From positions 7,595,734 to 7,659,733 of the forward strand of contig NC_063167.1 in assembly GCF_023159225.1 (NCBI RefSeq): DNA of 64,000 nucleotides, written 5' to 3'. How positions within the stretch are numbered: position 1 is the first letter of the stretch; each line of letters starts with the position of its first letter. The notes below the pieces were generated by a model that saw only the letters and a list, made by a program, of their open reading frames with translations, ran no database searches and had not been told where the DNA came from. Position numbers and translations under genes: made by a program. The stretch is from Perognathus longimembris pacificus (taxonomy: Eukaryota > Chordata > Mammalia > Rodentia > Heteromyidae). Shown one piece after another: positions 41,701 through 56,100 of the stretch.

Positions 41701-44700
41701 AATTATTTTAATGTTTCTGTTTGCTTTCTCCCTTTTAGATTTGATTTCAAGAAATGTAAACTGCTCTATGAAAGTTTTTCCAACCAAACCAAGTCCATTA
41801 ATTTGGTTTCCCATTCCATGATGGCCTTTGACACCCGCTATGCTGGGCAGAAGACGAGCTCAGGCACCAACAATGTGTTCAACTGCATCTTTCAACCTTC
41901 CAAGAACAGCAGCACCACCCAGGGATCCATTCAGATTGAGCTTCATTTCAGGTAGTGGAGCCATATCCTAACTTCACCTTTCTTCTAGAGACATTTCCTT
42001 TAGTGGCCAGCAGGCCAAGTCGATGTGGGCTTTTCAGTAGCAAAGGGCTCATTCTTGTAGTTTAATTGATTGGCCAAAAGATGTCTCTGTTGCCTTAAAA
42101 AAATGGTAGTTTAGACTTGAACCTGGTCCTTAAAACCAACCTCTTTGTAAACTTTAATTTGTAAAATGACTTGGGGAAGGAAGAATTAAGTTGGTTTAAG
42201 AAACAAACAAAACAAAAACTTTTGCTTTGTAATCAGTGGGGGTTTTGACTTGCATACTTATTATCTCTTCAGGCCTTCTAACTCATTTCTCCACAAATAA
42301 AGCATTTTTACCTTTTTGAATTAGAGTATGTTTTCTTTATGAGAGGCACCACTGAGTATGAAAACAGCATATATTTTGGAATTAGACAGACCATGGCTCT
42401 GACCTGTGATATTCTTCTTTCCAGTTATGTATTTTAGCACAAATTACCTATTGTCTTTCACTGAGATATAATTTTGTGTGTGAATGTATGCTGGTACTGG
42501 GGCTTGAACTCAGGGCCTCATACTCTTGCTCAGCCTTTTTACTCCTGGATGGTGTTTTACCATTTGAGCTATGCCTCCAGTTCCTGCTTAGCTTCTTTGA
42601 GACTCAATTTCCTCTTTTACTTAAAAAGTAACAAACAGGCTAGGTGTTGGTGGCTCATACCTATAATCCCAGTGACTCAGAAGGCTGAGATCTTAGGATT
42701 TTGATTTGAAGCCAGCCTGAACAGGAAAGTCTAGAGACTCTTTGTCTCTACTTAACCACAAAAAATCCTGAAGTAGAGCAGTGGGTCAAGTGGTAGACCA
42801 CTAGCCTTGAATAAAAAAGCTCAGGGATAGCACCCAGGCACAGAGTTCAAGCCCAGTGACTGGCAAAAGACAAAAACAAAAAACTATAACAAACAAAAGC
42901 TAACAACTGTTCCTACTTCATTGGGTAAAGGTAAGAATAAAATAATAGTCTGGTTGGCTTATTGCTTGGCATACATAGAAACTGTTGTTGTTATGACTGA
43001 CAAAGCTTGTGCTATTTTATATTTTGTGAACCTTTATGATTAAATGAGCAATAGATCTGAAAACTAAAGAATCAGGTTTGTCCTCAAGAAGTCCTGAAAT
43101 GAAGATCCAAAGGGAGCTCTTCAGATCCAATGTCAGTTCCATTCTCTTAGGAAATATAAGCCAAGTGAAAAGGCTGATTAAAAAAGGAAAAAAATATGAT
43201 CAAGAGGATTATGTTATACATTCTTATTAGCTTACATTAGTTATGCATTGTTACCTTTCCACACGTTTATAATGTGTTCCAGTCTCACCCCCTCTGTTGT
43301 TTTGAATTGTTGTGTTTACGTGTTTGTGTGACTGATATGTCAATGTGCTGTTCAGAATTCCTCAGAGTTTAGGGTTCTCTCTTTTTTTGGGTGGGGGGGA
43401 GTCATGTGTCTTTAAGAGGTATAGCCAAGGAGACATTGAAGCTTTTGTAGGAATGTTTATCTAAAAGTTCAGTAATAGCAATGTTAGTGGCCTCTTGCTA
43501 GGTTTGCTCAAGTCTGCAGAGTAGGCCAACTTTTCCCCCTTACAGATGCAGAGGTACATACCAGAGAAGGCAAGTGCCTGCTGTGTGGTCACATGGCCTG
43601 AGAGACCAGTAGGCAGAACTCAAACCTGGGTCTCTGACTTTAGTTTTTCTAATTCTTGGGGCCTACCAGCTCTCTGACGATTGTCAGATTGTAGCCATAT
43701 GGTAGTATGTTGTGTGTGGTGGCTTCTCTGTTGGAAGGTGGTTGTTGGAACAGGAAGCTTGCATGTAGTTGTTCCATCTGCTGAGACAATTTCTTTTTGG
43801 GTTTGCTTTATTATTACTGATCTTGATTTCCTAAACTGCTGACTAGTTGCTTCCCATCTCATGTTTTTAATACACAAAGAGTCTTGAAATATTCTGTTCA
43901 TATTCTAAAGGTATATAATTTCTTGTCAAATAACGAAGTCTTAGCTTGACTCTTAACAGAAGTACCATTGTTAGTGAGAGGCGTAAACTGCTCTCTTGAT
44001 TGGAACTTCTGAACACTTTCCGTGTCTCAAGAAGAATTACTCTTCTGTTGGGATTTTGTACGTCAAATATAAATCATTTCACAGTGTTTAAAGGCTTGAA
44101 ATATTTTCCAGAAAAGGGATCTGACACACTGTGACTTTCCAGTTAGTACAGAGCTCTGACAATCTATGTTCAAAATGGGGTGGAAAATTTTTACTGAGAG
44201 CAACATTTTTTCTCCATTACGAAAGGATTTGTTTCTGTGACAGATGCTGTGTCTGTACAGAGACAGGCATCGACTTGCCCTTTTACTATAGGCCGTGAGC
44301 CAGGCTTAGGACAAAGCAGAGTCTGGGGAAACCAGCCTAAGAAATAGCACTAAATAAGCCTTTCCCAAATAGGGCAGGGCACTGGGTTCAGGAAACTGCA
44401 CAAGCCTAAACCTCTGAGTATACTGTGGTTTGAGGCCAGGCCTGAGTGTCCTTCTTTGGTTTTCATCTAAGTATGAACATTGGAGTAATGAGGACTGTAA
44501 TACAAGGTTTGTGTCCCCTTCCCTTCCCCATCCCAATTCTACATCTACGGTGCTTGGGGAATTGACAAATGCTATCCCATTTGTTTTCCTTCTTAGGCTA
44601 AATGATTGAGGCTCAGGTGACTATCAGCCAAATGAACCATCTAGTATTAGTATGTGAACTTGGTATTTATTAGAAAGTAATCCTAGACAAGAGGGAGAGG

Positions 44701-47700
44701 GGCAGACAGAGACAGAGACAGAGAGAGGCCCATATTTATCTGACACCTGCTGCATGTCAGTGCTTTTCCCCTTACAATAGTAGTATTTCCTATTTCTGAG
44801 TTAGTACACAGGTCAATGACTTACCCATGGTAGCACAAGGTGTGAGTGGCAGTGGATATCTGGGTTTCAGACTTCAAAGCCTGCTCTGTGGCTACTACAC
44901 CACCATTTCTAGCCTCAGCCCTGCAGGTTGGTAGTCTCCTGGCTGAGATTCTTGGGGCCAGAACCTGTGTTTATGGTTTTATAATATTTGTATTACTTTG
45001 CCAGAAAAAAAATCTTTATTTCCAAAATCCAAATGCTATCAGTTTCAGATGTTGGTGCATTTTGGAATAGGAATGCTCCCTCTGTGTTGACATTTTGGGT
45101 CAGATAATTCCTTGCTATGAGACTATCACGTATTTTGTGGGATAGGTTAGCAGCATTTCTGGCCTCCACCTACCGTATGCCTTCATCTTGACAATCAGAA
45201 ATGTCTCCAGACACTGCCAGGTGTCTCTTGGGGCAGTCATGTTAGTTGAAATCACTGGCTGTGCTTTTTCCTAGTATACTTCTTAATTGAAAAAAAGGCA
45301 AGAAGGTCTATACTACATGTGTTGGTTTTTAAAATTTTAGCAAGGATTTATTTTAGGAATAAAGGATAAATTAAGGAGACAAGGGAAAAAAGAGAAAAAA
45401 TTCCCTATGCAGGAAATGACAGCAAAGATTCCTATATGTGTTCTTAAACCAATGGTTGGAGTTTATTGATGCTAGAGCTGTTAGATTAAGAAATACTAGA
45501 ATAGAGGTAGGCATGATGATATGTCTATAGTCCCAGCTAGTCAAAAGGGTGAGGCAGGAGGATTGCTGGAGCCCAGGAGTTGGAGGTTAGCCTCAGATAA
45601 CCAGTCTTAATAAGAAAAGGAGGGTTAGGAATGTGGCTTAGTGGTAGCTTGCTTGCCTAGCATGCATGAAGCCTGGGGTTCGATTCCTCAGTACCACATA
45701 AACAGAAAAAGCTGGAAGTGGTGCTGTGGCTCAAGTGGTAGAGTGCTACTCTTGAGCAAAAGAAGCTCAGGGATAGTACCCAAGACTGGCAAAAAAAAGA
45801 AAGAAAAGAAAAAAAACAACCCAGACTTTTAACACCTTGGAATATTTCTTGCCCAAACTGAGTATTACCATTGCAGGTTATTGAAGTATTGTGCTTCTGA
45901 TTTTTTTTTTCTCTCTGTCTTCTTTCTTATAGATCTACAAAGGATTCCTCCTGTTTCACAGTAGTTCTCAACAACCTCCGTGTTTTTCTCATATTTGACT
46001 GGCTGTTATTGGTTCACGATTTTCTCTACACTCCCAGTGACATTAAGAAACAAAATGTTACTCCGTCTCGGCATCGAAACTCCAGCAGCGATTCTGTTAT
46101 AGTTCCCAAAACCGTTAAGAGTGGTGTAGTTACTAAACGGTCTTCCCTTCCTGTATCCAATGAAAGGCACCTGGAGGTCAAGGTCAATGTAACAGGTGAA
46201 TCTGTGATTCATGGATGCTTAGTTTGGATGTTAGCTCCATGCCTGTTGTACAGGATGAAGTCTTGGTTCCTCTCACTTCTGGATGAGAGGAACATCTTTT
46301 ACAGACCAATGAGTACTGAGATTCTTGATCTCCATTTTCAGTTGTGCGCTGTCAGGCCCATTGAAATCTGTGGGGGTATCTTGTCCCCTCCTCCACTTGT
46401 CTGGTGCAATTACAAAGTCTGAGCAGCTGTCTGGACAAGGATCTTTTTTCCTAATGTGAAATCTGACTTGATTTTTTTAGTTTAATCTTTAGGACCTCCA
46501 CAGATGTGCCTTCCAAATTTAGTATGAGAAAAATCTCACTTTTGAAGATAAATAAATGAATAAAATATTCTTTCCAAAAAGGAATATTTTTCTTTAGGAT
46601 GATGTACTATGACTTTTATTAATAATTAGGCTCTTCTGGAGCATCTCTGTGTTTAGGTATTTTTACTGTTAGATTTGTGATATCCCTGCCTACTTCCCAG
46701 TTGTTCTTACAAAGCTGGCTATTAGGATAAATTTTAAGTGGATTCAGTTACAAAAGCTTGGTCTTTACATAGTTTTTTGGTGAAAATTCTATAATCCAGA
46801 GTTTGACCTTTCTGTTCTACAAATGAGTTGAAAGCTGGCTGTGCTACTAATGTCAAAAATCTTGACACAAACTGATCTATATTCTTTTTGACAACTTGAT
46901 CAGCTACAAAGAAGTTGTTCTAATGCCTTAGGTGGCCTGACCAAAAGTTGTTATTCGAGTTTGCTTCCTGGAGTTTTAAACCATCCTTGGGTAAAGTATC
47001 TGTTTGACCTCCCGGGAAAATGCAGTTTCTCCTTCTATCTTACATGTGTATGCTAGTGAGGGAGACTGTATCCCAGTCTTTCCTGCCAGGATGCTGCTCT
47101 GATGGCTCAGCGGTACCTGGATATAGGTTTGTACAAGATGACAGTGAGCAGAATTTTGACAGCTATCTCAGAGTCCAAATCTCTGTCTGGTCAGTGTTCT
47201 CATGTGGTGGGTGTATGCTCCTTCCTTTGTGGTTGCCTGCTGCTTTTCAGCCTTCTATCTTGACCTTGATTGACCATACTATCCTTTCCAGGGACTGAGT
47301 TTGTGGTTGTTGAAGATGTGTCCTGCTTTGATACCAACGCCATTATTCTGAAAGGCACCACAGTGCTCACCTATAAGCCCCGCTTTGTTGACCGACCCTT
47401 TTCAGGAAGTTTGTTTGGCATCGAGGTAAGCAGTCTATGTGTTGATCACAACACTGCCTGCTAGACTTGAGAGAAGCATCTGGAAAAGAATTTGCTTCCT
47501 AATCTCTCACAATTCATGAAGTCAGAGGACCCCTCCCTCTAGCCTTCCCTTTCTTCTCACATCTGCTAGATTACTGCACTGTGAACTTGCAGAGAGGCTG
47601 TACTCCCTCCCTTCCTTAGGAAGTTCAAGGACATCCTTCTAGTCCCTAATCGTATCCAGCCCTTTGTTGAGTCTCTGGTTCAGGTTTACTCCCTGGTGAG

Positions 47701-50700
47701 TCTGTGCAGGCAAGGCTGTGTGGTCTTCATTTCCCTCACCAACTCCTTTCCTCACACTGAGCCCAGTCCTGTGAAGAGTCATCTAGGCTTTGCAGTAGTG
47801 GAAGCAGGCCCATTTCCAACAGGTGCTAATAAGCATGTTATGTATTCTGTTCTGGGATTTCTGATCTATAAAATATAGACTCTCTAGTTTGAGAGTTATG
47901 CGTGATCGGAAGGACAGTGATATGACATCATCAAGGAGATAATTTGTACCAGAGTGTCTTTTTGTAACCTGGAAACTTCTTTATGTGATATTGAACAAAA
48001 ACTGCTCTGTCTTGTGGAAACCAGGGAAAACATGGCAGATTATATCTCTGTTATATATTCTTAAATTATTGATCTCAGCTAATATTCCTGTCATTACACT
48101 GTTTGAATGCTGGCTCAGGCGTTCTTTTCCTTTTATGGTTGGATTTTTTGTTACTGTTTTTGTTTTTCTTGCTGTGCTGGTGCTCAAACCTACCCATAGT
48201 AGGCAAATGCTGTACCACTGAGCCACATTCCTAGTCCTACCACTGAATTTATTGTGTCTTCTTTTTTTCTACTGGTATTGCTCACAGGTTGAATGAATAA
48301 AAATCATTTCATGATCATGTTCCCTCCTTCCCCATATACAACAGAATAAAATGCGAGATTTTATTTCTTGACCACTTGTTTATGTAATGGAAAGAAATCT
48401 CAGTTCAGGAGCAAGGAACCACATGCTGGGGCAATGTGAGTGGTCATGAAATCACAATTCATCTGCTGGCCAGGCTACCACAATGCCAGCTTTGACTGAA
48501 AATCTTGGTGATTGATTAACGAACTGTCAGGTACAATTGGGTTTTGTGTAGCAGAAGCCCCTGAAGGAAAAAGGAAAATGAAACTTTGCTGCTCCAAAGT
48601 CTTAGAAAAACTACATGGCAAAATATTTGAGATTCTTGGGAACTCCTCCAGTCTTGTTATTTTGGCAGCACAGCTGGAGTGGAATTCTGAGACCTCCTTG
48701 ATAGGTCATAGGAGAGAATTTATATAAAGTACAATGAGTTAGTTTTGAATGTGGTAAACGACAATAGTGTCACTTGTTTTTTGGTAGATGTAGGAAGTCC
48801 TCCACAAAAGCAGAGGCATATGAATTGAGAGGCCCCAAGTAGACTCTTTCTTCTTTCCCCTGTGCTCCTCTGAGCACAGAACATACTCTGGTCTTGGGAT
48901 GGACCCCTTCCTCACTTCCCTCCGTCTCCTCGACAACGTAATTATTTGTTATTTTAGCATGCTGGAACATTTCAGGCATAGACAAAGTACACAGAATAAT
49001 GTAATGGGCCCTGTGTGCTCGTCATTCAGCTTTAAAAATGAATGCTTTTTTAATTGCAAAATTCTGAGAGACAAAATATTTTGCTGTGTTTTTTTTCTTA
49101 AAGGAAAGTCATATTATAATAATGATAGTTATTAATTATTAATGAGTATTAGTTTTTTAGACAGGGTCTTACTGTATAACCCAGTCTTATCTGTGACTCA
49201 CCATGTACCCCAAGTTGACCTCAAACATAAAATCCTTTTGCCTTAACCTTCTCAGGAATGTGCCACCAAACCTGGCTTTGTAATATTATTTTGGCTAGGC
49301 TGTGTTTTCACATAATCTGTATTGTAACTATCTTCCTACATTTTATATGATTTTTTAAGCTGTCTTTTTTCTACTTTATCAGTTAGAAAAACAGAATAAA
49401 GAATCTAGAATCAGATGCAACTATGTTTAAAAATCCTGTGGCCTGGCATGGTAGTAATATGCCTGTATCCCAGTACTAAAGAAGCTAGGGCTGGAAGATT
49501 AGGTATTCAAGGCTACCCTGGGCTACAAGGTGAAACTCATTTCTCTACAAAAATAAAACAAAAAATTTAGGTATGCTTTGAGCTCATTGTGAGGTTTATA
49601 GGAATGAACGCATGTTAGATGTTTAAAAAACAACCTGATCCTTACTCAGTACCCATTTCAGTTCAAATGAGAAAGGAGTAGTGTACATACTAAAGATCTT
49701 TACATAACTTGCTGATCAACTTGGAAAAGTGACAGGCTCTACACTTTACTTGCACTTAAGTAAAAATATACTCAATATCAATTAAAAGTGTATGTGTGGC
49801 TGGGGATATAGCCTAGTGGCAAGAGTGCCTGCCTTGGATACACGAGGCCCTAGGTTCGATTCCCCAGCACCACATATACAGAAAAGGGCCAGAAGCGGCG
49901 CTGTGGCTCAAGTGGCAGAGTGCTAGCCTTGAGCGGGAAGAAGCCAGGGACAGTGCTCGGGCCCTGAGTCCAAGGCCCAGGACTGGCCAAAAAAAAAAAA
50001 AAAAAAAAAAAAGTGTATGTGTGAAAGAAATCAAACCAGAAAAATATGTGAAGAACATGTGAAGAATTGTGAATTGGCTAACCTTGTGAATTGGCTAAAC
50101 CAAGTCTTTTAATGCTACCCATAAAACCTCAATACATTATGGAAAGCACAAGCAGTGGAGGAAGACAGTGGGGCCTGAGCTCTGGCAGGAACCTGGCTAG
50201 AAGCCACTACCTTCTTTTGTTAAATGGCGACAGTGTTCTATTGAGAAGATTTGATATAACCTCAGTTGCCCTTAATTTTTTTTTAACTATAAAAAAGGGT
50301 TTCATGAAATGTTCTCTTTTGCATTATTTCCTCAGTTACTAGAGAAGTGGGATGACTGGGTCCAAAAACATGTGGTCTTTAATGTTTTTGGGATCTGTTG
50401 ACCACTGCCTTTTTCTCTGGTGAACATTGTCCATGCTCCCAGCAGTTCATGTGTGTCAGTGTTCTCTCAGGGGTCTGTGAGCTGATTTGAGACATCTGAC
50501 AACACATTGCTCTTGAGGTCTTTATGTTGGTAAGTTGGCCCTTTCTAAGTCAGACAGTAATCCTTGCTGTATTGCATTTCATTGCCTAGGTATTCTCATG
50601 CCGACTAGGGAATGAGCAGGATACGGCTCTTTCGATCATTGATCCAGTACAAATCCAGGTGGAGCTGGTGGGGAATTCTTCTTATCAGAACAGTTCTGGA

Positions 50701-53087
50701 TTGATGGATGCCTTCAATAGTGAGGATTTCCCACCTGTCCTAGAGGTAAGGATTTAAAAAAGCGACCTGGGCTTACTCTGAGCCCAGGACCATTTTAGTT
50801 CCTGAAGCAGATACAAAATAAATAGGGTATTATCTAGAATGTTGGAGTCTTGAGGAGGATGAAAGACCTTTTAATTGCTTGCTGTCATCTTGAAGTTCTA
50901 TGCAAGTTTATAGGAAGTAGAACTTAAACTTGGAATATTCCTTGTGGGTGGTGCACAGGGTCAGAGGAGTTCAGCTGAAGGGCAGGATGCAGAGGTAGAT
51001 CAGCAGAGAGGAGAGGGAGAGCATTCCCAAGTCAAGAAGCCAAGTCAGGGTGAAATCAAAGGAAGGTCTGATGAGAATGGAGAGGTGTGTGGGGAGGTGA
51101 GGAGGATCAGAAGTGAAGCCACGCAGGGGAGGCTTAAAAATGTGGTGTTCTGTTTCTTTGATGGGAGGGAAATACTTAATCAGTGCCTTTGAATCACAGG
51201 AGATTGAAAGGGAAAAGCCATGCTGATTTTCAGTTTTAGTGGCACTTCAGGAAAAGTAAGTGAATGAGTCATGGTTCAAGTCCAGAGTTACCTACTCACA
51301 GGGTCTGTGTTGCTTGTCCCTGAGGAAGAATGCATTTCAGAAAATACTAGTAGCAAACTTGCTCATATAAGGTTGTATGTGAAGTAAAAAGAGATTAGTT
51401 TTGGGGATTAGTTCATTTCAGAGATTTCAGAGATTAAAAAAATTAAATAGGTCCAGGCTGAATAGAATAACAAAACGTTGCCAGTAAGTAGTCCCATTTT
51501 TCTTGGAGCTGTTCCTTCTGTGATCTTGTGCTTTAGTGACTAAAGTAGGGAAATAGCCTGTAGTAGCAGTAATTGCTCCAGTCATGATCTCAACTTGATA
51601 TTTTTTCATTTGGTACAGTTTTTTTTTGTCCATTATAGCTTACAGTTGAGACATCTGACATTGTGATTACTTGCTTAACTTCAAGATTTTTTTTGCGGGG
51701 GGGAGGGGAGAAATGAAGGAGGAGGTAACAAGTTGTACAAGAAATAGAATTTGAAATAGGGATTATATCTATATGAGGTGTGGATGCAGAAACAGATGCA
51801 ATTAAAAATGAAAATTTTGTATTTTGCTAGATTCAGTTACAAGCCCTGGACATCAGACTGTCCTATAATGATGTGCAGCTGTTTCTGGCCATTGCAAAAT
51901 CTATCCCAGAACAAGCAAGTGCAGCAGCACCAGACTCCACAGCCTTGGAAGCCGATTCTGTTAGCAGTCAACCCCCAGGAACATCTCGAGGAGGAGAGGA
52001 AGCCAGAGAAGGGACAAGACACACCTTAGATCCTGTTTTGGGTAGGTGGCCTTCAGTTTTCCAAATCCTGCTGCTTTTTAGGTTTTTGGATTTTATTTTT
52101 TTGCTAGTCCTGGGGCTTGAACTCAGGGCCTGAGCACTGTCCCTGGCTTCTTTTTGCTCAAGGCTAGCACTTTACCACTTGAGCCACAGCACCACTTCGG
52201 GCTTTTTCTATATATGTGGTGCTGAGGAATCGAACCCAGGGCTTCATGTATATGAGGCGAGCACTTTACCACTAGGCCATATTCCCAGCCCTGGATTTTA
52301 TTTTGTATATTTAAATGTTTCAGAGTCAAGTTATTTCATTACTTAAAATTTTGTTATAAATATGGCTGATAAATATTTTTTAAATTCAAAAACAAACTCA
52401 ACATTGTAAACCAGCTGCTACACTGTTTGTTCTAAATTTTATCTTATGATCTCTTCCAGACTTGTTTAAGTAATACCCAAGTTTAATTTTAAACTTTGAG
52501 AATTTTCTGCCAAAGTTATTTTAATAGTACTACATTTTAGCTTTCAGGTTTTAAAACCACAGTCTCCATGAGGAAATGACTTAAAACTCCAGGGTGTATG
52601 TGCCTGATGGAGGACTGTGTTTGGAGCCCAGTTTTGCCTTGAAAAGTGAATGCTTTACTCAGCATCTCTGAATTTCTTTTATTCTTACATTGGATTATGG
52701 ATTAATTTACATAAACTTATTTCCTAGAGTTACAGCTGGCTAGACTTCAGGAGCTGGGGTTCAGCATGGATGATTGCCGCAAGGCCCTTTTGGTGTGTCA
52801 AGGTAATTTAACACGGGTTCCCCATTAGCTGATTTATCTTGTCAGTATACTTCCTTCCACACCCTCATCAGTTCCAATACCAAGAATAGTGAAGAAGGGA
52901 GAAATCTGTGCTGGCTTCTGCTGTTGCTCCTAGGACTGCAGAGGTTACAATCAGAGTAAGCGAATAGTTGGCTGGAGAAAGCACTGCATTATAGGGCTTG
53001 GTACTCTCTGTGGCTTCAGGCTTACTGGGCGTCAGGGACTATGATTTTATAAGTATAATTTGAGTGCCTTTTAAATAATATTTTATG

Positions 53088-53131
<44 letters not shown>

Positions 53132-56100
53132 CTCCTATTCTGGGGCTTGGGACTCAGGGCCTAGGCACTGTCCCTTGCTTGCTTTTACTCAAGGCTAGCA
53201 CTTTACCTCTTGAGCCATAGTACCACTTCTGGCTTTTTCTGTTTATGTGGTGCTGAGGAATCCAACACAGGGCTTCATGCATGCTAGGCAAGTATGCTAC
53301 CCCTAAGCCACATTCCCAACCCTGAAATTATAATTTTATCTTTTTTGGGGGTTGATTGTGGGGCTTGAACTCTGGGCCTAGATGCTGTCCTTGAGCTCTC
53401 CAGCTCAAGGCTAGCACTCCGCCATTTGAGCCACAGTACCACTTCTAGTTTTCTGGTGGTAAATTGGAGATAAGAGTCTCGCTTTGGCCTGGGTTGGCTT
53501 TGAACCACAATCCTCAAATCTCAGCCTCCTGACTAGCTAGGATTGCAGGTGTGAACCACTGGCATCCGGGAATAATTTTATCTTGACATACAACTTTCTC
53601 TACCACTGAAATTACTTGTAAACACTGATTTTTCTTTTTTTACAATGACTGTAATGATAATAATTTAGCCATTGTTCACTTTTTCCCCCCTTTTCATGCT
53701 GGACAAGCACTTTACCATTCCCTTAGCCCACTTGTTTTGTATTTTTTCAATATTATTTACAGAGTCTATAGTAAACATTTTCTTTTTTGATATGAACTTG
53801 TATCCACATTTTGAAGTGTTTTCTTAGGGGAGGGACCTAATATTATAAATACTGAGTTAAAGAATGGAAAAACATTTTCAGGTTCTTCACTAGAACTGAC
53901 AAAAAATGATTTTCTAGAAAGATTGTACTTAGCTTACACTCCAGCCAATTGTGTAAGAGTGTTTGTCTCAAGGGTAAAAGGTGAACCAATGCAACAGCAA
54001 TACTTACAAAACCATATGCCTTAATCCAATTGTATAACTCATGGAGAAGGGAATGGGAAGTGGGGAAGGAGTGAGAAAAATGAGGGAGGAGGTAACAAGT
54101 TTGATAAGAAATGTACTCACTGCTTTATATAACCCCTCTGTACATCATTTTGACAATAAATTAATTAAAAAAAAAAAGAAATGTTTGTCTCTTTACCTAG
54201 AGGTTTGTGTCAAACTTTTTTGTCCTGTAAAAAATTAGGGTAGACTAGTTATATGGTTCTTTTTTACCTAGTCATCATTGCTTTTTAGTTAAATTAGTTT
54301 TATACTTCTTTTTTTTTATGGCCAGTCCTGGGCTTTGGACTCAGGGCCTGAGCACCATCCCTGGCTTCTTCCCGCTCAAGGCTAGCACTCTGCCACCTGA
54401 GCCACAGCGCCCCTTCTGGCCGTTTTCCATATATGTGGTGCTGGGGAATCAAACCGAGAGCTTCATGTGTAGGAGGCAAGCACTCTTGCCACTAGGCCAT
54501 ATTCCTAGCCCAGTTTTATACTTCTTAATGTCCATTTTTTCTATGCCTTTTACTCTTTCTTTAGTAATTCAGACTTTGCAGTCCTGGGGCTTTAACTCAG
54601 GGCCTGGACACTCTCCCTGAGCTTTTTTGCTTAAGGCTAGTACTCAGCTACTTGAGCCACTGCTTCACTTCTGGCTTTTTGGTCATTTATTGGAGATAAG
54701 AGTCTCAGGAACTTTCCTGCCTGGGCTGGCTTTGAACCACAGTCCTCAGATCTCAGCTCCTGAGTAGCTAGAATTAGTAAGAACTATAATAGCCACTGTT
54801 CACAGAGCGTTTGTTACATGCCAGGCTAGGAACTTGTTTGTTTGTTTCCTCTTCATATCAGTCCTGTAAGTGTCATAGGCACAGAGATTGGGGGGGGGGG
54901 GAAGCAACTCTCCCAATCCAACAGCTTAAGTTCAAGAACCAAGATTTGGAACTAGGCTACCTTGCTCCACTTACACTGTTTTATACTTTGCCCTCCTTTC
55001 CTTTCTCCTTTGTTGCTTTCCTTGTTCCTAGTCTTAGTATAATGCTGGCGCCTCTCTCTCTCTCTCTCTCTCTTTCTTAACTTTATCTCTGTGTACTGTT
55101 CTCTTCAACCCTTCCTCTTTTTTTTTTTTTTTTTTAACTGGTCCTGGGGCTTGAACTCCGGGCCTGGGCCCTGTCCCTGAGCCTCTTGCTCAAGGTTAGT
55201 GCTCTGCCACTTGAGCTACAGCACTACTTCCAACCTTTTCTGAGTAGTTTATTGGAGATAAGAGTCTCGTGGAGTGGGCTGGGAATATGGCCTAGTGGCA
55301 AGAGTGCTTGCCTCCAACACATGAAGCTCTCAGTTCGATTCCCCAGCACCACATATATGGAAAACGACCAGAAGGGGCGCTGTGGCTCAGGTGGCAGAGT
55401 GCTAGCCTTGAGCGGGAAGAAGCCAGGGACAGTGCTCAGGCCCTGAGTCCAAGGCCCAGGACTGGCCAAAAAAAAAAAAAAGAGTCTCGTGGACTTTCTT
55501 GCCTGGGCTGGCATTGAATTGCAATCCTCAGCTCTCAGCCTCCTGAGTAGCTAGAATTATAGATGTGAGCCATTGGTGCCTGGCCAACCCTCCCTCTTAA
55601 ACCTTAAGAATGTTTCTGGGACCAAAGTTGTCCTGGACTGCCCAATAGGTCCCTATAATACTTGGTTTCTCTGCTTTACCTGTGAGTTGCCAGGGTAGCT
55701 GTGGAGATCAATGGAACTGCTCATCTTCTAATTTCTTTGAAGGCCAATTGAAAAAGGCAGCAAGTTGGTTGTTCAAGAATGCGGAGCCTCTGAAGTCTCT
55801 TTCCCTGACCTCCAGCAGCCAAGATAGTCTGGGAGCTGTGCCGGCCCCACGCATATCTGGAGTGGAGATCAAAGCCGAGAGCGTGTGCATCTGCCTCATA
55901 GACGACTGCATGGACTGTGATGTGCCTCTTGCTGAGCTGACCTTCTCCCGTGAGTGCCGTCCTGGCCCGCAGGTGCCTCGAGAACAGTTCAGTGATAGCT
56001 GGATTATTTAGGCCTGTCTTCTTCATTTTCAGTTATTTATTTTTGTGGTCTTGGGGATTGAACCTCGGGCCTTGCCTGTGTTAGGTTAGGTGCTTTGTCA

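Noticed and set aside
42886..45332. Hidden gene in the longest repeat-poor intron stretch
   Set aside because: Short unrelated open frames only, none with a recognisable domain or exon structure.
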